Shown one piece after another: positions 41,668 through 53,869 of a stretch of 64,000 nt of DNA; the stretch's first letter is position 1, and each line of letters starts with the position of its first letter. Below the pieces are notes generated by a model. That model had not been told where the DNA came from and searched no databases. It saw only the letters and a program-made list of their open reading frames with translations. The stretch spans positions 28,107,817 through 28,171,816 of the forward strand of contig NC_067130.1 of assembly GCF_021347895.1 (NCBI RefSeq), in the 5' to 3' direction. Source of the DNA: Acanthochromis polyacanthus. Lineage: Eukaryota > Chordata > Actinopteri > Pomacentridae. The position numbers and the translations under genes were made by a program.

Positions 41668-43250
41668 ATGGACAAATGTTATGTATTTTGTTGACCTCTG
41701 CACTTACTGTACACCAAAACATGAACCAAAATATTTCCCACATTGTTCAAACCATTGTCTTAAACCTGCATTCTTTTAATGGCCAGCAGAGGGCGACTTC
41801 TGATTGTATAGAAGTCGATGAAGAAATAACTCCACTTCTCACCTGCTCTGTTACCTTATTTAACATTTTCTTAATGGATTTATGGTCTTAATCACTAGTT
41901 GAATGTCTTCTCTAATGCTTAATGATGTTTATTTTGTAAATTTTGGTACCAATCAGAGTAAAATAGATGACAAATCAAGTTCTCTGTCATTCATCCCTTA
42001 TTCTTTATGACTTGGGTAAAAAAGAGCAAGGTGATGATGACTATATATCAAATTCAAGGCTGCAATCATCCTGTGTAAACAGTCTGTAGGATCACTTTGG
42101 AGTTTATTCTTGGGGCATAATAGGTATTATTACAACATCAAAATGTCTAAAAACGACTGAACTGATGCTATATTTTGTATTTTGGGTTCACCTGTGTAAT
42201 AACATCATACCAAATATTTCCTCCAATGTTAAAACCAATACCTTAAACTTGCATTCTTCTTAATAGCCAGCAGGGGGCGACTCCTGGACTTGTAAACAAG
42301 ATCTAATTGTATAGAAGTCTATGAGGAAATGACTCTACTTCTCACCTGATCTGTTACCTTAATAAATATTTTCCTCATCACTTTATGGTCTTAATCACTA
42401 GTTGAATGTCTTCTTTAATGCAGCATGATGTTCATTTTGTACATTTTGGGACCATTCAAAGTAAAACAAACAAAAAATCAGGTTCTCTGTCATTCATCCC
42501 TTATTCTTTATGACTTGGTGAAAAACGAGCAAGACGATGACGACTAAATATCAGATTTAAGGCTGCAATCGTCCTGTGTATACAGTCTATAGGATCACTT
42601 TGGAGTTTATTCTTAAGGTATAATAGTTTGTACAACTTAAAATATAGGGAAGAGTCTGTTGTGCTGCGCTGCGCTGCCATCTTGGATTTTCAGGTTTTCT
42701 TGTAATTGGTGAGTTTCATTCAACTTTATGAATCTGAAATCTCCTAACAAGATGCATTTTGCAGTATTTTATGAATACAATTACGTGATATCATGAAACT
42801 GCATTTAAAATGCCACTTCTGACACATTTCACACACCATTTCTACCTTTCTCATGCTTTTCCTGTCAGTTTACAGCATTTAAAAACATGTGAGATGGTTA
42901 AGGTGTGCAATGAAAAACTAAATGCAATAAAATACATTCCACAAACACGCTTTTTATGATACCAGGCTGCAGCCTAGTTGTAAACAAGATCTGATTGTAT
43001 AGTCTGAGGAAATGACCCCACTTCTCACCTGATGTGTTATTTTAATAAACACTTTTCTAATGAATTTATGGTCTCTATCGCTAGTTTCATGTTTTCTTCA
43101 ATGCTGCACGATGCTTATTTTGTAAATTATGGTTCAATTTACATTGAAATATGCAACAAAAAAGGTTCTCTGTCATCCATCCCTCGTTCTTTACACCTGG
43201 CTTCAAAAGTGCAAGCGACGATGGCCGATTACCAAACTCAAGGTTACGTC
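41668..43250 (+). repeat. Three diverged tandem copies of a ~470-bp repeat
   Basis: Copies start near 41,680, 42,160 and 42,975. Shared words include GCCAGCAGAGGGCGACT / GCCAGCAGGGGGCGACT, CACTTCTCACCTG, TTATGGTCTTAATCACTAG, CATTCATCCCTTATTCTTTA and GGATCACTTTGGAGTTTATT. The third copy is shorter and more diverged. No protein coding is apparent. Confidence 0.8.
42655..42960 (+). repeat. Repeat with an inverted partner at 45.5-45.7 kb
   Basis: GCAGTATTTTATGAATACA, AAATGCCACTTCTGACACAT and GCATTTAAAAACATGTGAGA occur in reverse complement at 45,475-45,735. It sits between copies two and three of the ~470-bp tandem repeat. Confidence 0.65.
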
Positions 43251-45474
43251 CATCTTTTATCTACTGTCTACAGACTTGTTTTATAGTATATTTTTATAAG
43301 GTACTGTATGTAACATTTCTGCATTGCCATATCTAAAACCAACTCAATTACTATCATATCTTAGATCATTCCTACATCATTTTATTTTAAGTAACAACCC
43401 ATTTTATTTTATTCACCTGTCAATACTGCCCTTTACCAGCCATGGCAGCGGAAATGATACCTGGAACAGGAAGAAATAAGTAAGTATGTATTGAAGTATT
43501 GATGTATGTATTGATGCATGGCTCTGCTCACTATTTTAGCATAATTAATGACAGCACTGAGCTACTCCACAATTGAATTTGCCACATAATGTTAGACAAA
43601 GTAGCTTTATGAGTAGACATCTAATGGTAAGTTAGCAATTAACATCACGTTAGCTGTACTTACTTAAAACATTTTATTAAAATAAATGAAATATCTTGAT
43701 TATACATGCCTAAACCCAACATGAAATAAACCTGAATATGATTTCTGCGTGAATTTAGTTTAGTTAATTAGGATTCCTGTTAGCTACAGCATTGCAGCAA
43801 CTGTTCTTCATGAGATCCACACAGTCAGATATGAGTCCTGACAGGTCATTTAAGGCCTTATGAGTTAATGAGTAACTTCAGCATGAAACAATGTAGACTA
43901 GATTTTAGTTTTTCTGATTTGCTTTTTAAAACAAAATCAGTAATTACGTAGAAAATGTTTGTGTTGGCTAATATTGCTCATCTACTTGATTTAGTATACT
44001 TACAAAATACATTTTTTTGATGGTTTCCAAGACTTTAGGCACCCTAAGTCATTGCCTGGCTAGTTGTAAATTCGAACTCCTACAATTCTAGACTTTATTT
44101 AGCAGACACTTTTATGCACAGTGACGCACATCTGAGAGTAGATACAACACAAGCAAGGATCTAGTCGGGAGAAAGCAACCTGGGTAAGCGCAAAGGTTAC
44201 AGCCAAACCCCATATCTCAGATAAATAAAAAATACATCACGCTCATGAATTACCAAACATAAAGACATGTTAACACCTTTTTCTGTTTCAACATAGTTGG
44301 GTCTCTAAAAGGATGTCACATAAAAAAGTGAAAGAATCAATCAGTGTCCATGTTGTGTTGTTTTGTATGACTAAACAAGACCGCTGTGGTGTTTTTAAAT
44401 CTTCAATAACAACACATGCCCTGGTTCTTCCTTCAGATCGAATCCTAATTCTCTCCAGACTGGCTGGACTGTCTCAATTACAGAAGCACAGATTTGGAGC
44501 TGGCAGGATTCTCCAATGTGCAGCGAAGCATTGATCCATATTGATCAGTCCTGCAGCCTCCCACTGAGCTCTGCAGCCTGTCAGGACTGAAGCTGGACTC
44601 TAAAATCCGGAAGAATCTTTGTGTTTTCCGCGCCATGAATACCTCAACATCAGGACAAGCAAGCACAAGGCAGGCCTCATGTATGTATAATTTATGCAAG
44701 GACTTCACACTACAAGAGAAGCACATTAGACAGGCAGGCATCCATCTGCAGATGAATCATTGAGGTGATCCGTTCCCGAGGCCTCATCAGCTCCGTTTGT
44801 GTCAAAGCGCTGACAGAGAACGACCTGTTTTGCTTCTTGCTTCAGTCACATAATGTGGTCTCCATGTAACAAGCGTCCAACGGCCACGGACACATCCTCC
44901 CTGCAAAACGCTGCTCCGTGCATTAAACTGACCCGCACATATAATTCATGGTCATCTTCTTCACACCACTCAGAGCGAGTGTTGTTCTGGAAAATACTCT
45001 CTGAAGCAAAGGACCAACACGAGGCTGAAGACACGCAGCTCCAAGACAAACGCGCTGCTGTCACGCTAAGCGCTAAAGCATGTAGGAGTTCAAGTGTGAC
45101 ATGCTCTGTCTGTTCTCTTCCCACTTTGTTTCATACACGGGTGACTCATCGATTAAAGGCACTTTTGGCCGTTTTAAAATTATAAAGACGTAAAGGGAAA
45201 AGAGGTTGAGTCAGGCTTGATATCCTTTAGGCCCTTTTTTTGAGAGCTGCCATCTGATTAACATCATATGCACAGGCTGTATTGTTTTAAGGAAGTTAGC
45301 TTGAGCTAGCTCTGTGAAAAGGTTGGTTCTCAGTGTGTTATTGTGCATTCAGCTTGAACTAAGAAGTCAGTCATTTTGAGCTCCGAGTCAAAACCCCTTA
45401 TCATGAGATTTCAAAGTCAAGTTGGAAAGTTGGACGAAACTCTCCAATCATCAAGAACACTTCAAAATCCAAGA
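43251..45474. other. Gene-poor region
   Basis: 44,090-44,245 (TTTAGCAGACACTTTTATGC...GTCGGGAGAAAGC) resembles a common fish repeat. Opposite-strand frames at 44,846-45,185 are of similar length and show no motif. I do not support a gene here. Confidence 0.4.
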
Positions 45475-45735
45475 CGGCAGTGCAGCACAACAAGCTATTC
45501 CGTATTTGATAAGTTGTACAAAGAGTAATGTCTAATTTTTGAATGTGTCGTAACAGTATATGGGCACAAACTGGTATCATAAAAAAGTGTTTGCATTTAG
45601 CGTTTCATCTCACATGTTTTTAAATGCAGTAAAATGAAATGAAATGCATGCAAAATGTGCCAGAAGTGGCATTTCATATGCAATTCCATTATACCACATA
45701 GCTGTATTCATAAAATACTGTAATATGCAGCATTA
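45475..45735 (-). repeat. Inverted partner of the 42.7-kb repeat
   Basis: Reverse complement of much of 42,655-42,960 (TGTGCCAGAAGTGGCATTTC, TGTATTCATAAAATACTGTA, CAAGACGGCAGTGCAGCACAAC). Confidence 0.65.
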
Positions 45736-46125
45736 TGAACTAGTCTGGCTAACAATGTCTAACCAAAAAACAAATGCCTTCCTGTTGGGGACCATCTTGG
45801 TTTTTCCAGCTTTTTGAACTTGGGTCAGCGCAGGCCAAGCATCATCCAAGCTCTGACTTTAAGAGGTAAATAGAGCATAATGCTAGCTGTCCACACACTG
45901 CTCCTATAAATGTTAAACACACACAGCCTACAGTTAAAAACCTTTGTTAACATCTCAATATGGTGTTTTTGGTCAAGTCAGAGCAATGTTTGAGTGTTTC
46001 CACCTTGAAACTGCAGCATAGCACCAACAGCCTCAAAAACACGGATTCGGATGGATTTAGGTTTGTCATATCTAACAAACCTAAGATTTCTGCATCATTC
46101 TTTTTCTTTAAAACTGGTTTATGGT

Positions 46126-46262
46126 TCAAACATCCATCCATCCATTCTCTATACACCGCTTTATCCGCACTAGGGTCGCGGGGGGTGCTGGAGTCTATCC
46201 CAGCTGACTCGGGCGAAGACAGGGGACACCCTGGACAGGTCGCCAGTCTGTCGCAGGGCTGG
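46126..46262 (-). repeat. tRNA-headed fish repeat, 3' part only
   Basis: Antisense match to the 3' end of the copy at 13,261: CATCCATCCATTCTCTATAC, GGGGTGCTGGAGTCTATCCC, ACCCTGGACAGGTCGCCAG. It is truncated before the tRNA-like head. Confidence 0.8.
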
Positions 46263-47834
46263 TTCAAACATGTACGCTTCAATTTCCCCACCAGTGCAGT
46301 TTGTCATTGTGTATTATAGAGTAGTTTTGCAGTGTTTGAGAGAACAACCTTCAAAATATATAACTTTGATACACAGAGCCGAGTTTTAAGGGGTTTAATC
46401 AGTGAACTTACACCGTTAGCACCATTGTTTCTAAAGAACCATTATTTCAATTAGTGTAAGCTGCACCTTTATGGCTTTACGATGTGCAATCTGAACAATT
46501 GGCAAGTGTACAGCTTTCACAGTTCCAATTAGTTGAACTTTGATCACTGCATGGTGTGATAATCACCAGTAGAAAGCAGCCAGTACAAATTATATAACAC
46601 AAGTTCCTAATGAGGCCTCGGGAGGGAAGTCCGATCCTGGAAACAGGTTTCTATCCAAGTAGGCCTCTTGGGTGCCTGTTAAAGTCGATACATAGTCAGT
46701 GGTTTTATTAGTTTGATAACTCCTTGATTGGCAATTAGTGCAAACGTTGGTTTACGTGCATTTCTGAATAGCTCTACAGGCCTTTTGAAGTTTCTTAAGA
46801 ATGGTTAATTTCATTTCATTTCATTTATTTATTTATCAGAACAGTGTACAATGACATTAAGCTCAAGAGCAAAGATGTTTGTACCAGACTGTAGCGTTTC
46901 AAGCTAATTTCCATCTGTAGTCCTTAGGGAAAGGGACGGGGGCCAAGGTGCAAATACACATAAAATACCTTTGACTATTTTCAAATAGTCCCATTCATAG
47001 AGTTGCAGAATTAATTATTAATTAATTGGCTCCATGATGTAGTGTTTTGTGATTCCTTCCAAGCGAACCCAACAGTAGCCGGTCTAAAAGTGCCACCTGT
47101 TTCATTTTCACTGAAATGAAACAGAACTTTTGACTTAGAATTTCAGAATGACAGATTTTCAGCAAATCTGGGCAATTTTCAAGACATTTTGAATCTGTCT
47201 GCACAAGTTATAACTTATCTTGGACATTTTTTGAGGCATTTCAGATATGTTTTATACAATTTTGTACAATTATGAGGCATTCTGTGCACATTTTTGATCA
47301 TCTTGGACTGCCCTCAACTCCCTCTGGACAATCCTCAACATACTCTCAGCAATCTCTTCATCATTTGGAACAGAGAGAGTCATTGTGGACAATTTTCATC
47401 TCAAATGTGAAAATTTCATTTTCACTTGGAACAAATTTTTATCATTAAATCAATTTTTTGGGACTAACTTCTAACTTCATAACTCTAATACTCAGCAATG
47501 GCTTTTTAGGGGTTTAATGAACGACTGGAGAAGAACTTTAAAGACACACTTAAAGACAAAGATTATCATTTGGAGGTAGTGGAATAGAGTCGCTGTTAGC
47601 TTTTGTTTGCCATTCAAAGCGCTTTACAGACACAAGCAACCAAGCCTCCACAAAATGCAGCTCCTATAATTTGGAAACTGCATTTTCAAATCATTAAATT
47701 CTGAAATATTGTTAATTTTTGATCTTTGGCATGATGGAAACGGCTGTCAGCTTGAAAAAGAGAAGAAGAAGTGTTGCTTCCGCTAATGGATGTAAAATCA
47801 TCAGTCTCAGAATTAAGTTTCGTTTAAAGTGTTA
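46263..47834. other. Gene-free region
   Basis: 46,806-46,980 begins TTTCATTTCATTTCATTTAT and includes ATCAGAACAGTGTACAATGA and a GGGACGGGGGCC patch, like the end of a fish LINE-type repeat. Nothing coding is seen. Confidence 0.4.
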
Positions 47835-47902
47835 TAGAGCTCCGGACGTCACGTGACTCCGTTTGTTTACGCCGCCATGTTGGCAGGAAACTCCGCTTCA
47901 AA

Positions 47903-48247
47903 ATGAATGGGGCTGGTAGAAAATTTACGCCATCTGAGTTTACTTTTCATTTTAAATCAGACGATATTATAAAATATACAAACAAACTGGACAAACTAAA
48001 CATATCCGATCCATATCATGCCCCCGGTTCTTATTTAAGAATCTTGAGGCGGTCGGAGCGGACCTTTTACCGGACCTGCGGTACCCTGACATCTACAATT
48101 ACCTGATAAATTTTCCTTCATCCTACTCCGGTGAATCTCTTAAAGCGTATAAAAGCCTTGAAGGGTATAAATGGACACAGGCTAACTTTGTCACCGGGAT
48201 TCAGATCTGGAGTCTTCCTGCGAAGGATATCGCTGTCGTCACTGGGA
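47903..48247 (+). pseudogene. First exon of the transposon's second gene (YqaJ/SWIM-type partner protein, inferred)
   Basis: From the ATG at 47,903 the frame gives FTPSEFTFHFKSDDIIKY, KLDKLNISDPYHAPGS. A one-base shift near 48,030 moves reading to the frame KNLEAVGADLLPDLRYPDIY, NYLINFPSSYSGESLKAYKS, then IQIWSLPAKDIAVVTGR, followed by a splice donor GGTAAGTG at 48,248. LKAYKSLEGYKW and IYNYL runs are familiar from fish proteins annotated with SWIM zinc-finger and YqaJ nuclease domains. Those domains themselves are not present here because downstream exons are deleted. Confidence 0.55.
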
Positions 48248-48317
48248 GGGTAAGTGTAACTTTGTCCTATTAAATTCGCATGAGCAGCGAGCAGAAATTA
48301 CGCCATCAGATATAAAG

Positions 48318-48543
48318 CTTAGGAAACAGATTCTGTACCTGATACAAAGTGGTCGCTACATCAGTGAAATCCATTGCCTGCGGGTTCCCACCGCTCCGTT
48401 TTCTTCTGCTCGCTTCTTGCGCGTTTTATGGCAGTGATCCACCTCTGTCGTCTTTCAGGATCTTTGGGAATCCGATAAAATGCTCTCCCCTTTGCTCGTC
48501 CTCGGCTGTTCTGGCATCCCGGGGCGCAACAACTGTCCACCAT
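48318..48543 (-). pseudogene. THAP zinc-finger exon of a transposase, broken by an in-frame TGA
   Basis: The minus-strand frame begins MVDSCCAPGCQNSRGRAKGR, continues AFYRIPKDPERRQRWITAIK, and WEPAGNGFH. Immediately after a TGA codon (about 48,361-48,363) it reads CSDHFVSGTESV in the same frame. Together these show the C-x3-C, the invariant Pro/Trp region and the C-x2-H (CSDH) of a THAP domain. The single stop therefore lies between the two halves of the zinc site. A TGA from CGA transition is possible. THAP domains bind specific DNA and are found in P-element-type and other transposases. Confidence 0.8.
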
Positions 48544-48682
48544 ATCTCTGATGTCGACGCTGAAGAACGTTTAGGAGTTAGCTGGCAGTAGTTTAAACAG
48601 CGCGCCTTCCTGCCAGTATGGCGGTGTTTTGATTTCGACTGTTGCATGCCGGGATTGTGTGACGTCATCTCCCAGAGCTCTA

Positions 48683-48966
48683 TTGTTTACTTTCAGTTTT
48701 CACACAATTTCTGAATAAGTTTAAGACATTAGACATTAAACGTGAGAGAAATGTCATGATTTGGGTTGAAAAACAAGAATTTCACTACATTTTTGAAGAG
48801 TCTCCTTCATTTTCTGGGTTACCATGGGGACAAGTCCATGTAGTATTTGATTGGTTGGCTGAACAGGTGAAGCAGTAAACCACGTACAAATAAACAGAAT
48901 GGTTTTCTCTCAAAATGTATTTGATAATGCAGTTTAGTTCTACAGGAACATGATTTTGAGTTGCTG
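48683..48966. other. Short spacer
   Basis: No recognised element. Confidence 0.3.
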
Positions 48967-49590
48967 TAAGAGCTTGTGCAGTGGTACTACAGCTAAATTC
49001 AGCTAGCTAGGTAAGCTAAGTTAACAGCAGAATGGAGGTTAATGTGGAACTTTAACAATATTAAACACTACTATTTAATGGTATGTTCACTTGTTGGGAA
49101 AATGTAGATATACGTTGGCATTTTGTGTTATTGTTGCTTATATTATACCTTATATGTTGCATGTGGAGGCTACAGAGCACACCTTTAAACTCTCTTTGTG
49201 CATATAGTGCAACATTTAAATACATTTTGCTTAAATGTTTGACCTAAACCATGTATTTTGCATTAAATTATGCAAAGTTAAGTCTGGGCCAATACAAGAA
49301 CTTGAACAGTGGTACTACAGCTAAACTAAGCTAGCTAGGTAAGCTAAGTTAGCAACAGAATGGAGGTTAATGGGGAATTTTAACAATAATGTATTTGGGA
49401 AATGTGTTGGGAAAATGTAGGTATATGTTGACATTTTGTGTTATTTTTTAATATATTACACCTTATATGTTCCATGTGGAGGCTACAGAAAGCACCTTAA
49501 ATTGTTTTGGTGCATAAATTGTATCATTTCAACACATTTTGCTTAAATATTTGACTGAAACAACACATTTTCCATTAAAATATGCAAAGT
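48967..49590 (+). repeat. Tandem duplication, two ~310-bp units
   Basis: 48,967-49,278 and 49,299-49,590 align throughout: CAGTGGTACTACAGCTAAA, CTAGCTAGGTAAGCTAAGTT, AGAATGGAGGTTAATG, GTTGGGAAAATGTAG, CATGTGGAGGCTACAGA, CACATTTTGCTTAAATAT-like. Both are non-coding. Divergence is moderate, so the event is old. Confidence 0.8.
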
Positions 49591-50500
49591 AAAATGACAA
49601 ATGTTTTAGTATATTAACCTTAACAACAAACAGACATGCACACAAACCCACATCCACACACAATCTACCTTCTTGTATCCCTGTGGAAGTGTGTGGGTGG
49701 AGTATGACTCTGTATTACTTGTGTGTAGGTGGAAAGTGTGAACTAAAGAGTGTGTCAGTGTGCGTGTGTGTGTGGATTGTATACTCGAGTTTTTAAAAGC
49801 CAGCGATGATCTTTGTGTGACTGCAGCCGCCTGAGCTGATTTTTGTGCGTCAGTCTGACTGAGCTGGAGAAGCTTCACAGGTTTCAGTCACTCCAGCAGC
49901 AAATAAACCGGCTTATTATATAATAGCTGCAGAGCACGTTGGTCCAGCTTCACTGGTGTGTGAATGAGGGGGCTGGAAGAGAAGCTCAGCTAATAAGCAG
50001 CTTCACACCGGCCAGTAAGTTCAACACAAAGCGGCAGTGGCAGTGGAGGGTAAATCATAAAAGGCTCTGGTGGTGTTTTTTCAACCTTTTTTTTAGAGAT
50101 TTGTCGCTGACAGGGACTTTCTGGCATTTCACAGGCAGTGTTATTTGCTATTCCAGGATTTCTGTTGATTCACTTCCACAGTGGAAATAGATCTGTCCAG
50201 GCTGCACTCCACAGAAACAACATCTACCGAAATCCTGGCTTCAGTTTCTCAGGAATTTATACTAATTCTCTGTTTCTCTGAGGTTTTAAATCGTAGATGC
50301 TGCAGCAGTTATTCTCACTTTGTTTGCTTGCTGCCTTCAGGGATTTGTTTTTCATCTGCTTCCAGGTTTATTTGTGAAAATCAAGTCTTTTTTTAAATAA
50401 AAATCTTGTTAACATGTGCATATGTAGTTTTTAAAAGCTTAAAAACGTGTCAGGAGTGAAATAAGAATCACAATCAGCTCCCATTTTGAACATGTCTGGC
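49591..50500. other. Gene-free region with TG-rich tract
   Basis: TGTGTGCGTGTGTGTGTGG-like tract at 49,740-49,780 and its CA-rich counterpart at 49,630-49,665. No gene is supported. Confidence 0.4.
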
Positions 50501-51770
50501 ATTGTTTACTGCAGACTACACTGTAAAAATTACCTTTAATTTACTGTTGCTGTTGTTGTAGGACGGATCTTCCCTGTTTTGTTACCACTAATAACTACTA
50601 AAATCACAGAAAGAATTCATGTTACATTTTAACTATAAATAAATAAATACGCTCAAACTGCAAATATTATCTAGTGTTATTTCTTTTTCAATGTTTACAA
50701 ACAATAAAAGTACATTGTACTGTATTTAAATGTGAAAAAAATCACACAAATATTTGTTGTTATTAAGAAGAACATTTTTTGTACATAAAAGACTGAAATG
50801 AAAGACTGAAAATTTGTCCTGGAAATATCTTTTTAAGACTGTAAAAATCACAGAAAAGGGTATTCATTTACATGTATGCTGTTAAAAACACTAAACAAAA
50901 AACAATCAAACAACAACAACAAAAAACAAAACAGGCAAAAAACAAAAAACAGGCCAAACCTTACACAATGCCCAAATCAAAAATCTGCATTTTTACAATT
51001 GATGATTCCTTCTTCTGCAATATTTGACCATAAAATCGTGTAAAAATGAAAGATTTTGCAGATATTTTAAGTTATATGGGAGAAACTGTGAATATATTAA
51101 AGACTGAAAAATACAAGTCTAAATTGTTTTTAATCTGTTTCCTTATTTTATTAAATTACAGATAGTATCTGGCAAATTGACCAAAAAATATTTTCATTTA
51201 CACATAGACTGTGAAAAAACAGTGCAAAACTTTACATAATATCCACATCAAAAATCTCTAATTTAACAACTGATGATTCATTCTTTTGCAATATTCCACC
51301 ATAAAATTGCATCTTACTTTTATTTCAAATTGCCAAAAAATACAAGATTTTACTGATATTTGGGAGAAATTTTGTATACATTAAGGACTAAATATGATTT
51401 TACTTTACAGATTTTGCCTGTTTTGTTAAATTACAGATAATGGCGAGTAAAATCACAGAAAACAGCATTAATGTTCTTGTTCACGGTGAAAAAAAATTAC
51501 AAAAAACATGGCAAAACTACAAATAGTGTCTACAGCAAAACTCTATTGGATGTCAGGTTGATGATATTTCTAAAATAAACAAATGTTATATATATCCTTA
51601 TTTTACAGATTTATTTTTGACATTATTTGTAAGAACAATTATGCACATTCAGGACTGAAAAATACTACTATAAATAATTTTAAAACTGTAATTTCCCAGA
51701 TTATTATTTTTTTGTTTTGTTTTAGTTACAGATAAATATTAATTAAAATCCCAGAAAAACAAGTGTTAGT
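50501..51770 (+). repeat. AT-rich tandem array (~290-300-bp diverged units)
   Basis: About four diverged units share TTACAGAT, AAAATCACAGAAAA(C/G), CATTTACA...TGT(A/G)AAAA, CCACATCAAAAATCT, ACAACTGATGATTC, TTTTGCAATATT and ACCATAAAATTG. The same word set appears in the AT-rich repeats at 12.2 and 16.0 kb. Confidence 0.65.
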
Positions 51771-53869
51771 TGAGATGTGTTTAGAACCTGCATGTTCATT
51801 TATTTCCTCTAATCTCCACCAGGAGGCGACGAGTAGCAGCTCAGTTGTGGAACCTCCAACTTCATAAATAAAGGTTCAGGTAGGAACTTCCTGGTTTTTG
51901 TCTGCAGACAGCTGAGTGAGTGGCTGAAGGTATTTGACATGCATCTTCTGAATTACCTCTGCCTTACCTAATGTAAGTAACCAAATGGTTTTAATTCCAT
52001 TAAGGTTTGTGGAACTTTAACTTGCTCATACCTCCTACAATTTGAAGGCTGATTTATTTGGGCAGCAATACTAAAAAATATGCATTTTCTTTGTGTAACA
52101 CCATGGCAATCATCAAGACATATTTTTACAGGAGTAACGTCATCAACCCTCATTCCTTGTCGCTTCCTGGTGGTTTGTGGAACCTTAAATCCACAACACA
52201 GGGTCCTTAAACGCTCCACACAGCGACCTAAAACGGCCGATTCAGACACTGATGGTATTAAGCTGGATGATAAACCCACTGATGAAGGGCAGGATCCTTC
52301 CACTGAGTATACGGAAGAATCTGAAGGTATGGTAGACCTAATCAAGCTCAACATGGAAGAACCTTTTCTCATCTCACTCTGAACCATTCCTACTTTCCTC
52401 TTATTTACCATCAGCAGGTTTTTCTCTCACAGCAAGAGGATTCATTACTCAGAATTCACTCTAGTCTCCCTGCAGGCTTCCAAACTAGACCAGCCCTCAG
52501 TAGATGGCAGAACCACGCCCAGATATCTGAACGGACATACACACATACATACTTACCCAGCCAGCCAGATACCGAAGCGAATGCAGTAACCCCGCTGACG
52601 TGTAAGTCAGGCGTGGTTAATTAGTCCCAATTCCGTCAACTTTTTCTGGCACACGTGCTGCTAGATTTACATGGCTTTTAACAGTATTTTTCGATGGCAA
52701 TTTTGCCGATTAAAAACAGTCGTTTTGTTGTAAAAGAACTATTACCTTCTGCTTTAGCCTTTTATTTTATGATTAACAAGCAAATTAAAGCATTTCCTTC
52801 TGTGATTTCACGAGTAATCTGTCGTGTAACGAAATCAAAATGGGGAAATCTGTAAAATATCTGTAGACTTGTCAAGAAACCAGAAATAAAACTTCATTTT
52901 TACAGTGTTCTTAATGTCATCACACTGTTAGACATTTTCTTTCCTTTAAGTTCTGAATTAAAACTTGTCTGAGTGGAGCTGAAGCTCACAGCCAGCAGCT
53001 GATGAATGCTGATTCCTTCATCTTGTGATTAATTTATCAGCTGCTGCTGCTTCACTGTTGTGTGATTTAAAATTCAGCGCTGTTCAAACACTGGCCTCGT
53101 TTCAAAACACCTTTTACAAAGGCAGGAATCTCTGATATTAATCCTCATAATGGACGCATCGGGAATACAAAACGTCCTCAGGGAGGGATTTTTAAATAGT
53201 ATCTGAGTATTAATAACAAAAATAAAACCATAAGCTGCTGTTTGACCAGAGGATTCTCTCAAACTAAACGTCTTTTCGTGCTTTTTGGTGCTTTTTGTTG
53301 TACTGATTTCTTTGCTCGCTCCCTGCTGCGATGAATAAACTCACTGTCAGCTCCTTTTTGTGCGCGCACCCGTGTGTGTTGTAAAAAAGCTTGTTTCCAA
53401 GGTAACCAGGAGGTTGATTCTGCTCGTTTCTCTGGTTTTTACTATTATTATTATTTTATTTTGCAGAGATGTTCCCAACAGTCAGAGAAGATGAAAGCTG
53501 CATCTCTCCTCACTGCGCCTCTCATGATTAAAGACGCTTCATCCTCTGGAGAGGCAGATGGATGGAAGCTGACATCCGGCTGATTAATGTGCAAATCAGA
53601 CTCCCCCGTCCAGTTTGGAGCAGAATAACTCACACTAGATCAACTCTGACCTGGAAGGCCGGATGAAAACGCCTCCTGCTGCCCCACATCTGCTCATCAA
53701 AATCACCAAAAACACCCCAAATGTGGATCAATTCTGCATCTTTGCAGCTCAAAACCACATGTTCCCTCAAATATCCTCCAATTAACGCCCGGTTCTGATT
53801 TACACGATGATTCTGACAGTTTATTTTCACAGGATCAGCTTCTTCTCTGCATCAGAAAAAAAAACCGCC
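51771..53869. other. Gene-free region upstream of grin1
   Basis: Overlapping opposite-strand frames at 51,968-52,411 and 52,080-52,382 have no recognisable motif. A (TTA)n-rich tract lies at 53,440-53,460. I see no supported gene. Confidence 0.4.

Larger units (their letters stand above)
47837..48680. mobile_element. Internally deleted two-gene DNA transposon (THAP plus inward-facing second gene; ISL2EU-like)
   Basis: TA flanks both sides (47,835-47,836; 48,681-48,682). Ends are inverted: GAGCTCCGGACGTCAC at the left, and GAGCTCTGGGAGATGACGTCA read inward from the right. Subterminal CGCCATGTTGGCAGGAA (left) pairs with CGCCATACTGGCAGGAA (right, inverted). A plus-strand exon starts 66 bp inside the left end, and a minus-strand THAP exon starts about 138 bp inside the right end, so the genes face each other. 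Only first exons remain, 844 bp in all. A THAP transposase with a separate YqaJ-type nuclease gene is what I recall for ISL2EU elements. The assignment is inference. Confidence 0.65.

Noticed and set aside
44846..45185. Overlapping frames on both strands
   Set aside because: Neither shows a domain, signal peptide or splice structure. Similar length on both strands suggests low stop density only.
47903..48106. A small host gene at the plus-strand ATG
   Set aside because: It lies within the transposon ends, shifts frame to a transposon-associated protein sequence and stops at a splice donor without downstream exons.
52080..52382. 100-codon frame upstream of grin1
   Set aside because: There is an open frame on both strands here, but no motif, no splice context and no recognised family. 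Chance or an unknown repeat is as likely.
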